Source of the DNA: an uncultured Chloroflexota bacterium
GTDB lineage: Bacteria > Chloroflexota > Anaerolineae > Caldilineales > Caldilineaceae
Direction of reading: 5' to 3'
NCBI GenBank assembly: GCA_903858085.1
Contig: CAIOHJ010000230.1
Span: 32,315-96,314 of the forward strand
Length of the DNA: 64,000 bases
Below the pieces are notes generated by a model. That model had not been told where the DNA came from and did not search any database. It was given only the letters and a program-made list of their open reading frames with translations. A program made the translations under genes and the position numbers. The first letter of the stretch is position 1, and every line of letters starts with the position of its first letter. This document shows positions 32,921 through 42,267 of the stretch, one piece after another.

Positions 32921-34810
32921 ATGTTTGATTCTGTCTGGCTGTTGTTTGCCTTTCCTGCCCTGGGGGCTCTGCTCATCCTGTTTGTCGGCCAGCGGCTCTC
33001 TCAGAAGGTGGTCGGCTGGCTGGCGGCAGCGGCGGTGGCGGGCTCCTTCCTGGTGGCACTCACCCTCTGGCTCGGGCTGCTCGGGCTGCCTGCGGCCGAA
33101 CGGAGCGTCACCGTCACCTGGTGGGATTGGATGCGGATCGGCTCCTTTCATGTGCCGGCCGCCGTGTTGATCGACCCGTTGAGTGTGATCATGGCGATGG
33201 TCGTCACGGGGGTCGGCGCGCTGATCCACATCTACTCGATCGGCTACATGGACCACGAGCCGCGCTACCAGCGCTTTTTCTTTTATCTGAACTTTTTTAT
33301 CCTGGCGATGCTCACGCTCGTCATGAGCAACAATTTTGTGGGCATGTTCGTGGGCTGGGAAGGAGTGGGGCTGGCGTCGTTCCTGCTCATCGGTTTTTGG
33401 TTCGACAAGAAGGATGATCTGTACGGCTGGTACGCCGACTGCGGCAAGAAAGCTTTTATTGTCAACCGAGTCGGCGATTTTGGCATGATTCTGGCCATGA
33501 TCCTGCTCTGGTCGACTGTCGGCACGCTGATCTTCAGCGAACTGGGCGAGGCGGTCCATTCTCTGGCCCCAGCCACGGCGTCTGCTATCTGTCTGCTGCT
33601 GCTGCTCGGTGCCACCGGCAAAAGTGCCCAGATCCCCCTCTACGTCTGGCTGCCCGACGCCATGGCCGGTCCGACCCCGGTTTCGGCCTTGATCCACGCC
33701 GCCACGATGGTCACGGCGGGCATCTACATGATCATCCGCACCAATCTCCTCTGGCACGTCGGGGCTGCTGCCGGCGATGTGGCCGCCTGGATCGGCGTTT
33801 TGACGGCGCTGTTGGCCGCCACCATCGCCCTGGTGCAGACCGACCTCAAAAAGATCCTGGCCTATTCGACTGTCTCGCAGCTTGGTTTTATGCTGGCCGC
33901 CGCCGGCATGGCGGTCTACGGTGCAGCGCTCTTCCATCTGGTCACCCACGCGTTCTTCAAGGCGCTGCTCTTTCTGGCTGCGGGCAGCGTGATGCATGCC
34001 ACCCATGGGGTTTTGGACCTCAAGCGGCTGGGAGGGCTCAAGGACAAGATGCCGGCCACCTACCGCACCTTTGTGGTCGGTGCCGCCGCGCTGGCAGGGG
34101 TGCCACTGCTTTCGGGCTTTTTCTCCAAGGATGCCATCCTGGTCGCAGCGCTGGACAAAAACATCGGCCTCTATCTGGTGGGGGCTGTCACGGCCCTGTT
34201 GACCGCCGTCTACAGCTTCCGTGCAGTCTTTGTCACCTTCCACGGCAAGCCGCGCGACAAGCATCTGTACGAACATGTCCATGAGAGCCCACGGGTCATG
34301 ACGGCTCCCCTTTGGATTCTGGCCTTTTTCAGCCTGGCGGCCGGTCTCATCAACCTGCCGTTCATCCTCACCCTGGACTCCTGGCTCAAACCGGTGATCG
34401 GCGAACACGAGCATCCGGCGCTGGTGGTCGAGCTGCTCGGCATTCTGTTGAGCGTCGTCATCGCGGTGCTCGGCATTCTGATCGCCCGGGCCCGCTATCT
34501 GACCAAAGAAGGCTGGGTCGAGCGTCTGGTGCAGCCGCTGGCTGTGCTGCAGCCGTTGGTCGAGCACCGGTGGTATGTCGACGAGCTCTACAGTCTGCTT
34601 GTGGTCTCCCCGATTCAGGGGATCTCGGGCTGGTTTGCCCGTTTCTTCGACCCCAAGGTGATCGACGGGGCGGTCAACAGTGTCGGGGGGGTGATCAGCG
34701 ACGCCGGCGAGGCGGTGCGCAAACTGCAAAACGGCGCCATTCCCACCTATGCGTTCAGCCTTTTGCTGGGGGTGGTCGTTGTGCTCTTTTATTTCTTGTT
34801 TGTCGGGTAG
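32921..34810 (+). CDS. nuoL: NADH-quinone oxidoreductase subunit L
   Basis: Antiporter-like proton-pumping subunit, 629 aa, with many helices. Conserved GWEGVGLASFLLIGFW, GATGKSAQIPLYVWLPDAM, GPTPVSALIHAATMVTAG and HAFFKALLFLAAGSV. The long C-terminal part matches the lateral helix region. Start at 32921 with AGGAACG upstream. The frame is also open to an ATG at 32906, which would overlap nuoK. Confidence 0.97.
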   Translation: MFDSVWLLFAFPALGALLILFVGQRLSQKVVGWLAAAAVAGSFLVALTLWLGLLGLPAAERSVTVTWWDWMRIGSFHVPAAVLIDPLSVIMAMVVTGVGALIHIYSIGYMDHEPRYQRFFFYLNFFILAMLTLVMSNNFVGMFVGWEGVGLASFLLIGFWFDKKDDLYGWYADCGKKAFIVNRVGDFGMILAMILLWSTVGTLIFSELGEAVHSLAPATASAICLLLLLGATGKSAQIPLYVWLPDAMAGPTPVSALIHAATMVTAGIYMIIRTNLLWHVGAAAGDVAAWIGVLTALLAATIALVQTDLKKILAYSTVSQLGFMLAAAGMAVYGAALFHLVTHAFFKALLFLAAGSVMHATHGVLDLKRLGGLKDKMPATYRTFVVGAAALAGVPLLSGFFSKDAILVAALDKNIGLYLVGAVTALLTAVYSFRAVFVTFHGKPRDKHLYEHVHESPRVMTAPLWILAFFSLAAGLINLPFILTLDSWLKPVIGEHEHPALVVELLGILLSVVIAVLGILIARARYLTKEGWVERLVQPLAVLQPLVEHRWYVDELYSLLVVSPIQGISGWFARFFDPKVIDGAVNSVGGVISDAGEAVRKLQNGAIPTYAFSLLLGVVVVLFYFLFVG

Positions 34811-34893
34811 CCAATTTTCGGGTGCCTGGCGCTGCTGGCCGGATGCAGCGCCGGGCGCCAGGACAACGGTCAATTTTTGCGGGGACTCGCCAT

Positions 34894-36426
34894 ATGGCCT
34901 TATCGATTCCGTACTTGCTCACCGTCATCACATTCCTGCCCCTGGTGGGGGCCGTGCTCGTGACCCTGGTGCCCAGCGACGGCACCAAAAAATGGCTGGC
35001 GCTGGCGACGACAGGGGGGACCTTTTTGGTCAGCCTGCTGCTGTGGACCAACTGGCAGCAGGGGGAAGCGGGCATGCAGTTTGTCGAAGAGGCTGTCTGG
35101 TTTGCCCCGCTCGGTGTTCGCTATGCGTTGGGGGTCGACGGCATCAGCCTCTTTTTGGTGTTGCTGACGACCTTCTTGATGCCGATCGCGGTCTATTTCA
35201 GCATGCTTTATGTGCACAAGCGGATCGGCGCCTACATGGCGCTGATGTTGCTGCTCGAAACGTCGATGCTCGGCGTCTTTTTGTCGCTCGACCTGGTGCT
35301 CTTTTTTGTCTTTTTTGAGGCCAGCCTGATCCCGATGTACTTCCTGATCGGCGAATGGGGCGGGCAGAATCGGGTCTACGCAGCGGTCAAATTTTTTCTG
35401 TACACCTTTGCTGGTTCGGCGCTGATGGTGGTCGCCCTGTTGATTGTCTATTTTTCGGCTGGCACCTTTGACATTGTGGCGCTGCAGAAGACACCGCTGC
35501 CGCTCGCAGTGCAGACCTGGGCCTTTCTGGCATTCAGCCTGGCGTTTGCCGTCAAGACCCCCCTCTTTCCCTTCCACACCTGGTTGCCCGACGCCCATGT
35601 GCAGGCGCCGACTGCTGGGTCGATCATTCTGGCCGGTGTGCTGCTCAAGATGGGCACCTACGGCTTTCTGCGTCTGGCAATGCCGATCTTTCCGCAGGCA
35701 GCCGAACAGTACGGCCCGCTGCTGGGGACGCTGGCGGTTGTCGGTATTCTGTACGGGGCATTGGTGGCGCTGGTCCAGAAAGATCTCAAATCGCTGGTTG
35801 CCTACAGCTCGGTGGCCCATCTTGGCTATGTCATGCTCGGGGTGGTCTCCATGAATGCGCAGGGGGTCAGCGGCGCTGTTCTGCAGATGGTCAACCACGG
35901 GCTCAGCACCGGGGCGCTCTTTCTGATGGTCGGCCTGCTTTACGAGCGGCGTCACACCCGTCTGCTGAGCGAGTTTGGCGGGCTGTGGGCCAGCGTGCCG
36001 GTCTACACCGGGCTGTTTCTGGTGGTTGCCATGAGCAGCGCGGGGCTGCCCGGCCTCAACGGCTTTGTCGGCGAGTTCACCATCATGCTGGGGGCCTACA
36101 GCTACAGCCCGGTGTTTGCGGTGCTGGCGGCTGCGGGGGTGATCCTGGCTGCCTGGTATTTGCTCACTGCCTTCCGCAAACTGGCACAGGGGCCGATCAC
36201 CAACCCGGCCAACGACAAAGCCAATCTCAAGGATCTCAACGCCGGTGAGCTGGCCATGGTGCTGCCGCTGGTCCTGCTTTTTTTTGTGATCGGGCTCTTC
36301 CCCAATCTCTTTTTTGACAAGATCAACCCCTCAGTCGAGGCGATGCTGGCCACGCGCAGTGCCCTGATCCAGCAGGCTACGGCGGAGCAGATGCCGGCGT
36401 TGGCTGAAACAGTGGAGGAACAATGA
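34894..36426 (+). CDS. nuoM: NADH-quinone oxidoreductase subunit M
   Basis: Antiporter-like subunit, 510 aa. Conserved GVDGISLFLVLLTTFLMP, FFEASLIPMYFLIGEWGG, KTPLFPFHTWLPDAHVQAPT and KDLKSLVAYSSVAHLGYVMLG. GGGGA lies 8 nt before the ATG at 34894. The stop overlaps the nuoN start by 4 bp. Confidence 0.97.
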   Translation: MALSIPYLLTVITFLPLVGAVLVTLVPSDGTKKWLALATTGGTFLVSLLLWTNWQQGEAGMQFVEEAVWFAPLGVRYALGVDGISLFLVLLTTFLMPIAVYFSMLYVHKRIGAYMALMLLLETSMLGVFLSLDLVLFFVFFEASLIPMYFLIGEWGGQNRVYAAVKFFLYTFAGSALMVVALLIVYFSAGTFDIVALQKTPLPLAVQTWAFLAFSLAFAVKTPLFPFHTWLPDAHVQAPTAGSIILAGVLLKMGTYGFLRLAMPIFPQAAEQYGPLLGTLAVVGILYGALVALVQKDLKSLVAYSSVAHLGYVMLGVVSMNAQGVSGAVLQMVNHGLSTGALFLMVGLLYERRHTRLLSEFGGLWASVPVYTGLFLVVAMSSAGLPGLNGFVGEFTIMLGAYSYSPVFAVLAAAGVILAAWYLLTAFRKLAQGPITNPANDKANLKDLNAGELAMVLPLVLLFFVIGLFPNLFFDKINPSVEAMLATRSALIQQATAEQMPALAETVEEQ

Positions 36427-37910
36427 ACAGCGCAGCCTTGAATCTTGACCTGACCGCACTTCTTCCAGCGCTGGGAATGGTGGTGGCGGCCGCTGCCGTT
36501 CTGTTGTTGGATCTGGTCAATCGTGGCGGTCGTGCGCCGACCCGTCCCTGGCTGTCGTGGGGGGCGTTGGCCGGTGTACTGGTGACCGCAGCACTCTCGA
36601 TCTGGCTGATCGGCCAGCCTGCTGCCTCCTTTCAGGGGATGGCGGTCCACGACGAGCGGGCCCAGGCTTTGAATCTGGTCGTGCTCACCGGGGCTGCCCT
36701 GACCATCCTGCTCAGCGTGCGGTACATTCCGAATGTCAACAGCCAGACCGGCGAATACTATGGTCTGATCCTGTTGGTCAGCGCCGGCATGATGGTGATG
36801 GGCTCGGCGACCGACCTGATGGTGGTCTTTTTGGCCCTGGAGATCTTCTCGTTGGGGCTGTACATCCTGGCTGGGCTCCGCCGCAACGACCGGCGCAGCA
36901 GCGAAGCGGCGATGAAGTATTTCCTGCTGGGTGCCTTTGCCAGTGCCTTTTTTGTCTACGGGGCGGCCTTTGTCTACGGGGCCACAGGCAGCACCCGTTT
37001 TGACCTGATTGGGGACGCCCTGCTGGCGGGGCGGGCTGACCCGCTCCTGCTCTCTGCCGGGGCTGCTCTGTTGATCGCCGGGTTTGGGTTCAAGGTCAGC
37101 CTGGTCCCCTTTCACATGTGGACCCCTGATGTCTATCAGGGAGCTCCGACACCGGTCACCGCCTTCATGAGCATCGGCACCAAAGCTGCTGCTTTTGCCG
37201 CCTTTTACCGTTTTTTCACAGGGGCTCTTGCCACCGAACAGGCCAGCTGGGGCATGGCGCTGGCCATTTTGGCGGCGTTGACCATGACGCTGGGCAACCT
37301 GGCTGCGCTGCGCCAGAGCAGCCTCAAGCGGCTGCTCGCCTACTCAAGCATCGCCCACGCCGGCTACATCCTGGTCGGGCTGACGACTGCAGCGGCGCCC
37401 GGCATCGACGGGGCGCTCTATTACCTGATCGCCTATGCCTTTATGAACATGGGTGCCTTTGCGGTGGTGATTCTGCTCGAACGGCAGGGAGAGATGGATG
37501 CGCTGGGCAGCCGGCTCAACGGTATCGCCCGCCGCCAGCCGATGCTGGCGCTGCTGGCGACCATTTTTCTTTTCAGCCTGGCGGGTGTGCCGCCCTTTGC
37601 GGGCTTCTTCGCCAAGTTCTATGTCTTCGCGGCTGCTGTGCAGGGCGGCTGGTCCTGGCTGGCTGCCATCGCCATGCTCAACAGTGCCATCGGGGCCTGG
37701 TACTATCTGCGGATTGTGGTCAATATGTACTTTGCCGAGCCGACCGCCGAGACACGGATCGAGGCCCAGCAGCTGAGTGTGCCGTTGACGGTCACGTTGA
37801 GCCTGGCGGCTGTCTTCACGGTCGCGCTGGGGGTGTTGCCCTGGGTCTGGACCGAGCTGGTACAGAGCGGTCTGGTCGGTGTCTTTGTCGGCGGGCTGGC
37901 CGCCCGCTGA
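36423..37910 (+). CDS. nuoN: NADH-quinone oxidoreductase subunit N
   Basis: Third antiporter-like subunit, 495 aa. Conserved LEIFSLGLYILAGL, SSEAAMKYFLLGAFASAF, KVSLVPFHMWTPDVYQGAP, and LKRLLAYSSIAHAGYIL. ATGA overlap with nuoM indicates translational coupling. It is the last gene of the operon and converges with the next gene with only 15 bp between. The small palindrome ccagcgctgg plus TTTTT after the stop is a weak terminator candidate. Confidence 0.97.
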   Translation: MNSAALNLDLTALLPALGMVVAAAAVLLLDLVNRGGRAPTRPWLSWGALAGVLVTAALSIWLIGQPAASFQGMAVHDERAQALNLVVLTGAALTILLSVRYIPNVNSQTGEYYGLILLVSAGMMVMGSATDLMVVFLALEIFSLGLYILAGLRRNDRRSSEAAMKYFLLGAFASAFFVYGAAFVYGATGSTRFDLIGDALLAGRADPLLLSAGAALLIAGFGFKVSLVPFHMWTPDVYQGAPTPVTAFMSIGTKAAAFAAFYRFFTGALATEQASWGMALAILAALTMTLGNLAALRQSSLKRLLAYSSIAHAGYILVGLTTAAAPGIDGALYYLIAYAFMNMGAFAVVILLERQGEMDALGSRLNGIARRQPMLALLATIFLFSLAGVPPFAGFFAKFYVFAAAVQGGWSWLAAIAMLNSAIGAWYYLRIVVNMYFAEPTAETRIEAQQLSVPLTVTLSLAAVFTVALGVLPWVWTELVQSGLVGVFVGGLAAR

Positions 37911-37925
37911 GCCAGCGCTGGGTTT

Positions 37926-39254
37926 TTAGAGCGCGCCTGGTCGGAGAGTCACGTGGTCGAGCAGCCCTCTGATTCCATCCTGACGAAAGACGATGCGGGC
38001 GCGCTGGGCTGGGTTTTGACGGCGCTCTACCCGGCGCCAGAGGGGGCTTAAAAGCCGTTCCTCTCCCCGTCCGCGCGCAGCCAGCGCTTCTTCTGCCAGG
38101 GCCAGCGCACGCTGCAGCAGCTGGGGAGCAGGTTGCGGCGCATCCAGCCCATACCGAACCACCTGCTGGTGGTAGAGACGCATCTTTTCCCAGTAGTCTT
38201 CGCCCAATCCCTCGACAATCAGCGCAGAGATTGCGGAGGCAGCTTCGACCAACCCCAAATTGAGCGCAGCGACAACCATGTTTTCCGCCCAGGGCTGCTG
38301 ACAGGCCGGGCGGATCTCCAGCGTGCCGTAGGCGGCTCGCAGCCGTGCACTGTTCCAGATATAGTGTTCGTGAAAGAGAAACGCAGTGTAGTCGGCGCCG
38401 TGCTCGCGGAGATATTCGGTGAAAGGAATGGAGCTGGGGACAACGTCGCCGCCGGCCCGAAGGATCAGATAGGTAGACTGGGAGACTGTCTCGATGAAGT
38501 CGACCAGGCTGGCCATCGGCCGTACCAACATTCCATGTCGGTGTTCGTTGGCACGGATAGCGGCCATCCTCCCCTCGCGTGCGCTGCAGTAGGGGCTCTC
38601 CTGTCCGCCGTAGATGGGAGAATTGGCGCAGAGTGCAATCAGGATCGGTGTCACCAGGTTGCCGAAGTTGAGCAACTGCACCATCTCTGCGCGGCTGACC
38701 GCCACATGGAGCTGGTCAGCGGCTGTGACTGTGTACCAGAGCCAGGGCTCCCCCATTGCGCGAAAGAGACTCAGATAGCGTTGTTTGGGGGACATGATGC
38801 GCAGCTGCGGGGAGGTCACCGGCTGAATCCCGTAGCCAAGCACTCGCCAGCCTGCCCGTGCGGCTGCGCTGACCAGCCGGGAGACCGCCTCGGCCATCAG
38901 CTGTTGAATCTCGAACAGATCCGCGCAGGGGCGGGTGTTCACCTCGATGGTGCCCAGCCCGACCTCCAGCGCGTAGGAATAATCGGGCCCTTTGAGGCCT
39001 GTGATAAAGTTGCGTTGGGGTCCGGGCCCATACTCGGGTTCGAGTTGGGGGTTGGCCAGCAGCGTCTGCCAGAGACGTCGTACATCGACGCTCTCTCCAT
39101 CGGCGTCGACCACGGGGAACTCTGCCTCGCGTCCGACCGTGCGCAGGGCCGGGCGTTCGACAGCAAAGCCTGCGGCAAAGCGCTCTGCCAGCGCGGCAAA
39201 AATTGCTTCCAGCGAACGATCCGGAGAAATCGGTGCGAGCCTCTGCCCGGACAT
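37926..39254 (-). CDS. Glutamate-cysteine ligase family protein (GCS2)
   Basis: ATP-dependent carboxylate-amine ligase of the GCS2 family, which usually makes gamma-glutamylcysteine. 442 aa, normal length. Motifs: TVGREAEFPVVDADG (Mg/ATP and glutamate site), EVNTRPCADLFEIQ, GYGIQPVTSPQLRIMSPKQRY, and the C-terminal GTLEIRPACQQPW. No glutathione synthetase, ergothioneine or bacillithiol gene lies nearby, so the amine substrate is not established. It follows the HAD gene by 33 bp on the same strand, with GGAGGGGG before the ATG. Confidence 0.85.
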   Translation of the reverse strand: MSGQRLAPISPDRSLEAIFAALAERFAAGFAVERPALRTVGREAEFPVVDADGESVDVRRLWQTLLANPQLEPEYGPGPQRNFITGLKGPDYSYALEVGLGTIEVNTRPCADLFEIQQLMAEAVSRLVSAAARAGWRVLGYGIQPVTSPQLRIMSPKQRYLSLFRAMGEPWLWYTVTAADQLHVAVSRAEMVQLLNFGNLVTPILIALCANSPIYGGQESPYCSAREGRMAAIRANEHRHGMLVRPMASLVDFIETVSQSTYLILRAGGDVVPSSIPFTEYLREHGADYTAFLFHEHYIWNSARLRAAYGTLEIRPACQQPWAENMVVAALNLGLVEAASAISALIVEGLGEDYWEKMRLYHQQVVRYGLDAPQPAPQLLQRALALAEEALAARGRGEERLLSPLWRRVERRQNPAQRARIVFRQDGIRGLLDHVTLRPGAL

Positions 39255-39287
39255 GCGCCCCCTCCTTTGGGAGAATTCCCGCTCTGC

Positions 39288-40058
39288 TCAGAGAATTCGA
39301 TCGACGATCGAAGGGAGCTGACGAAAGTCTCGGCAGACTGCAGTCGCTCGTGTGGCTCGGCTGTCCCGGTCAACGATCCCGGTGTACAGCACCGAACGCA
39401 TGCCGACCGCAAGCGGGCCGAGCACATCGTTGCGTTCGCGATCGCCGATATGGACGATCATGGAGGAGGGCACACCGAATTCCAGCGAGGCGCGCCGGAA
39501 GATGCGGGGGGACGGTTTGGATTCGCCCACTTCATCTGAAAACAGAAAAAGCCGAAAGTATTGCAGCAGCCCATGCTGGTCGAGCAGATGGCGTATCCCG
39601 CGGCCGGTCGTGTGGATCGTATCGGAGATGATGCCCAGCATGTAGCGTTGGGCGAGTTCGGCCAGGGCGGTGTGAACATGGGGGGCGAATGCAGGGGCGA
39701 TCTGCACCTCCATCGTCTCGATGGCACGGGCCAGCTCGTTGACTTCACGCAGCAGGGCTGCGTAGTGGCCGGGGGGCGGGCTGAGCCCCAGGGCGTCGTA
39801 CGCGTAGCTGATGCGGCGGTGCACACCGGGGGTCTGGTGGTCGGTCTGCCACGCCTCGCGAAAACGGACATTGGCCTGGCGATAGGCCTCGGCGGCGGCA
39901 GAGGAGGAAATCTGCGGATAGCGGCTTGCAATGTGGCGGACAAAGAGGTCGCACCGCTCGTCTGCTTTGGGGGCAAGGCCGAGCCGTGCCCGTTTGGGCT
40001 CGTCCGAATCGTCGATGGCGATTGTATCCCAAAAATCAAAGGTCACTGCCTGAATCAT
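39288..40058 (-). CDS. HAD-superfamily hydrolase
   Basis: Probable phosphatase-type HAD hydrolase, 256 aa. Motif I is VTFDFWDTIAID (nucleophile Asp, but Trp rather than Asp two residues later). Motif II is IISDT, motif III is the Lys of GESKPSPRIF, and motif IV is IGDRERND. An alpha-helical cap lies between motifs I and II. The D+2 Trp occurs in a subset of HAD proteins and makes a standard phosphotransfer mechanism less certain. Upstream, an extended -10 lies so close that the mRNA would be nearly leaderless, and no ribosome site is visible. Substrate unknown. Confidence 0.85.
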   Translation of the reverse strand: MIQAVTFDFWDTIAIDDSDEPKRARLGLAPKADERCDLFVRHIASRYPQISSSAAAEAYRQANVRFREAWQTDHQTPGVHRRISYAYDALGLSPPPGHYAALLREVNELARAIETMEVQIAPAFAPHVHTALAELAQRYMLGIISDTIHTTGRGIRHLLDQHGLLQYFRLFLFSDEVGESKPSPRIFRRASLEFGVPSSMIVHIGDRERNDVLGPLAVGMRSVLYTGIVDRDSRATRATAVCRDFRQLPSIVDRIL

Positions 40059-40067
40059 ATCGACAAC

Positions 40068-40078
40068 AGTATACCACG
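40068..40078 (-). promoter_or_regulatory. Extended -10 promoter of the HAD gene, predicted near-leaderless
   Basis: Minus-strand GTGGTATACTG with TATACT at 40073-40068. A start site about 7 nt downstream would fall 2-4 nt before the ATG at 40058. No Shine-Dalgarno sequence fits between. No convincing -35 is visible, as is common for TGn-extended promoters. Confidence 0.5.
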
Positions 40079-40202
40079 ATTTTCCCGCCAGGGTCAGTTC
40101 GACTCTTAACCTGACAGCGATACAACGTTAATACTGTTCGTCTATCATCCACAGCTGTTGTAGAAAATTTTCTAACAAACCACTGAGGAGAAAGTAGAAA
40201 CC

Positions 40203-42194
40203 ATGAAGTCGTATCGTCTTTTATTGGGCATGATGCTGTTCACGCTGCTGTTGGGTGCCTGCGCGGTGCCGCCAGTGCCGGCAGGGGAGATGCCCGCTGC
40301 AGCAGAGCAGAGCATGCCGGTCAGCGCAGAGGGCCCTTGCACCAGCTATCAGGAATCTCCGATGTTGACAGAGAAGGTTGTTGCGGGTGAACTGCCTCCC
40401 GTTGCAGAGCGTCTGCCGCTCAACCCGTTGGTGGTACAGCCTTACGAAGGGATTGGGCAGTACGGTGGCGAGTATCTGGGCCTGTACGACGGCGTCCGTC
40501 TGGCAGAATTTCGAGCTTTTGGCTACGAGGGGCTTGTGCGCTGGAGTGTGGATGGCAGTGAAGTGATTCCCAACATTGCGGAAAGTTGGGAAATCAGCGA
40601 AGACGGGACTGCCTACACCTTCAAGTTGCGGGAGGGGATGCGCTGGTCAGACGGCGAGCTTTTCACCGCCGACGATATTCTTTTCTGGTGGGAACAGGTG
40701 GAGACCAACAAGGCAATCTACCCCAATCCCTACTCCTACTTTGTCGTTGACGGCCAGCCAGCAACGGTGACCAAAATCGACGATTTGACCGTAGAATTCA
40801 GATTTGCAGCGCCCAATGGGCTTTTTCTGACCAATCTGGCCTCTTCGTACGGTGTGCGTGTCACCCAGTTTCCAGAGCATTATTTGAATCAGTTCTCCAA
40901 CCTGCTCAATCCTGAGGGGGTTGCTGAGATGATGGCTGCGGACAATCAGACAGAATACGGTCCGTGGTGGGTCAGCCGGGTTGGCAGCTACGGCCAGCCG
41001 GCCGAGTACAACGACCCGAACCGTCCGTCGCTGCAGCCTTGGATTCCGACAACCCCCTACATTGGTGCAGAACGGTTCACCTTCACCCGCAACCCATACT
41101 ATTTCAAAGTAGACCCTGCCTGCAACCAGCTGCCCTACATTGATTTGCGCACCTGGACATTGGCGACCGACCCAGAGGTGCGTCTGCTCAAAACGCTCAA
41201 CGGCGAAGAGTACTTCAGCGAGCGTTCGATCAGCCAGCCGCCGAACAAGGCAGTCTTCTTTGAATATCAGGAGACGGGCAACTATCGCTTGATCGATGTT
41301 ATCAACAGCGATTTGAATGTCATGCTGCTACACATGAAGCTGACACATCCCGATGCGGTGCGTGCTCAGATCATGCAGGACAAAAATTTCCGCATCGGGC
41401 TCTCCCATGCGATGGATCGGCAGAACATTATCGACACGGTCTACATCGGCCAGGGAGAACCGTACCAGCGGGCCCCACGACCGGAATCTCCGTTCTACAA
41501 CGAGCGGCTGGCCAAAGAGCACACCGAGTATGATGTAGAGGGGGCCAATCAAGCGTTGGATGCGGTGTTGCCTGACAAGGATGCGGAAGGGTTCCGGCTG
41601 GCTCCCAACGGCGAGCGTTTTGTCTTCAACGTTTTGGTGAACCAGGGGTTCCGGCCCGACTGGGTAGATGTGATGGGGATTGTCAAGCTGAACTGGGAAG
41701 CAGTCGGTCTGGCGACCAATCTGGTGGTTGTGGGCGATGATGTCTGGCGCCAGCGCATTCGTGAGGAGGATGTTGACGCGTATGTCTGGGCAGGTGAGAA
41801 TGGTACCGGTCTGCTGCCCTTGGTCTCTGCCGGCGAATATGCGCCTGAGGCGGCCTGGGGATGGGCAGCTTGGGAAGCTGTCACCCTTCGCGGTGTAGCA
41901 GAGCCTGCAGACCCGGTTGTTGAACCGCCGGCTGAACTGCAGCGTCAGTATGAGCTGACCGCCCGTCTGCGCCAGGCCATCGGCATTGAAGCGCAGACCG
42001 ATATCATGAACGAAATTTTGGAGTTGACTGCGGATCAGTTTTACACCATCGGGCTGAGTCTGCCCAAGGGCGACTACCGTGCGGTCAACAACGCGCTGCG
42101 CAACGTGCCCAACCCGGTCATCGCCGGTTGGCTCTATCCGGGCCCGTCACCGGCAAATTTTGAGACCTTCTATCTCGACCCTGCTGCACAGTAA
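40203..42194 (+). CDS. ABC transporter substrate-binding lipoprotein (peptide/nickel/oligosaccharide type, SBP family 5)
   Basis: Extracytoplasmic solute receptor of the DppA/OppA kind, 663 aa. A signal peptide with lipobox LLLGAC places the lipidated Cys at residue 21. The fold is recognised from the VRWSVDGSEVIPNIAESWEI segment, YTFKLREGMRWSDGELFTADDI and FRIGLSHAMDRQNIID. Preceded by GAGGAGAAAG. It heads an operon with two permeases, a fused ATPase and a PHP hydrolase. A strong hairpin after its stop should stabilise its mRNA relative to the permeases. Ligand cannot be told; the family imports peptides, sugars or metal chelates. Confidence 0.92.
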   Translation: MKSYRLLLGMMLFTLLLGACAVPPVPAGEMPAAAEQSMPVSAEGPCTSYQESPMLTEKVVAGELPPVAERLPLNPLVVQPYEGIGQYGGEYLGLYDGVRLAEFRAFGYEGLVRWSVDGSEVIPNIAESWEISEDGTAYTFKLREGMRWSDGELFTADDILFWWEQVETNKAIYPNPYSYFVVDGQPATVTKIDDLTVEFRFAAPNGLFLTNLASSYGVRVTQFPEHYLNQFSNLLNPEGVAEMMAADNQTEYGPWWVSRVGSYGQPAEYNDPNRPSLQPWIPTTPYIGAERFTFTRNPYYFKVDPACNQLPYIDLRTWTLATDPEVRLLKTLNGEEYFSERSISQPPNKAVFFEYQETGNYRLIDVINSDLNVMLLHMKLTHPDAVRAQIMQDKNFRIGLSHAMDRQNIIDTVYIGQGEPYQRAPRPESPFYNERLAKEHTEYDVEGANQALDAVLPDKDAEGFRLAPNGERFVFNVLVNQGFRPDWVDVMGIVKLNWEAVGLATNLVVVGDDVWRQRIREEDVDAYVWAGENGTGLLPLVSAGEYAPEAAWGWAAWEAVTLRGVAEPADPVVEPPAELQRQYELTARLRQAIGIEAQTDIMNEILELTADQFYTIGLSLPKGDYRAVNNALRNVPNPVIAGWLYPGPSPANFETFYLDPAAQ

Positions 42195-42213
42195 GCGAGA
42201 TTCGGTATCACCC

Positions 42214-42248
42214 CAGACGTCGGCAGGCGGACAGCCTGCCGACGTCTG
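42214..42248 (+). other. 15-bp perfect hairpin between binding protein and permease genes
   Basis: Stem 42214-42228 with 42234-42248 (cagacgtcggcaggc and its complement), 5-nt loop, no U-run. It fits an mRNA 3'-end stabiliser or partial attenuator that lets the binding protein be made in excess of the membrane components, as known for other importers. Confidence 0.75.
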
Positions 42249-42267
42249 CATGGAGAGGAGTTTGTCG

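Noticed and set aside
32861..34873. A 670-codon frame antisense to nuoL
   Set aside because: Antisense to the conserved nuoL; composition is the His/Gln/Asp-rich type expected from the reverse of a membrane gene.
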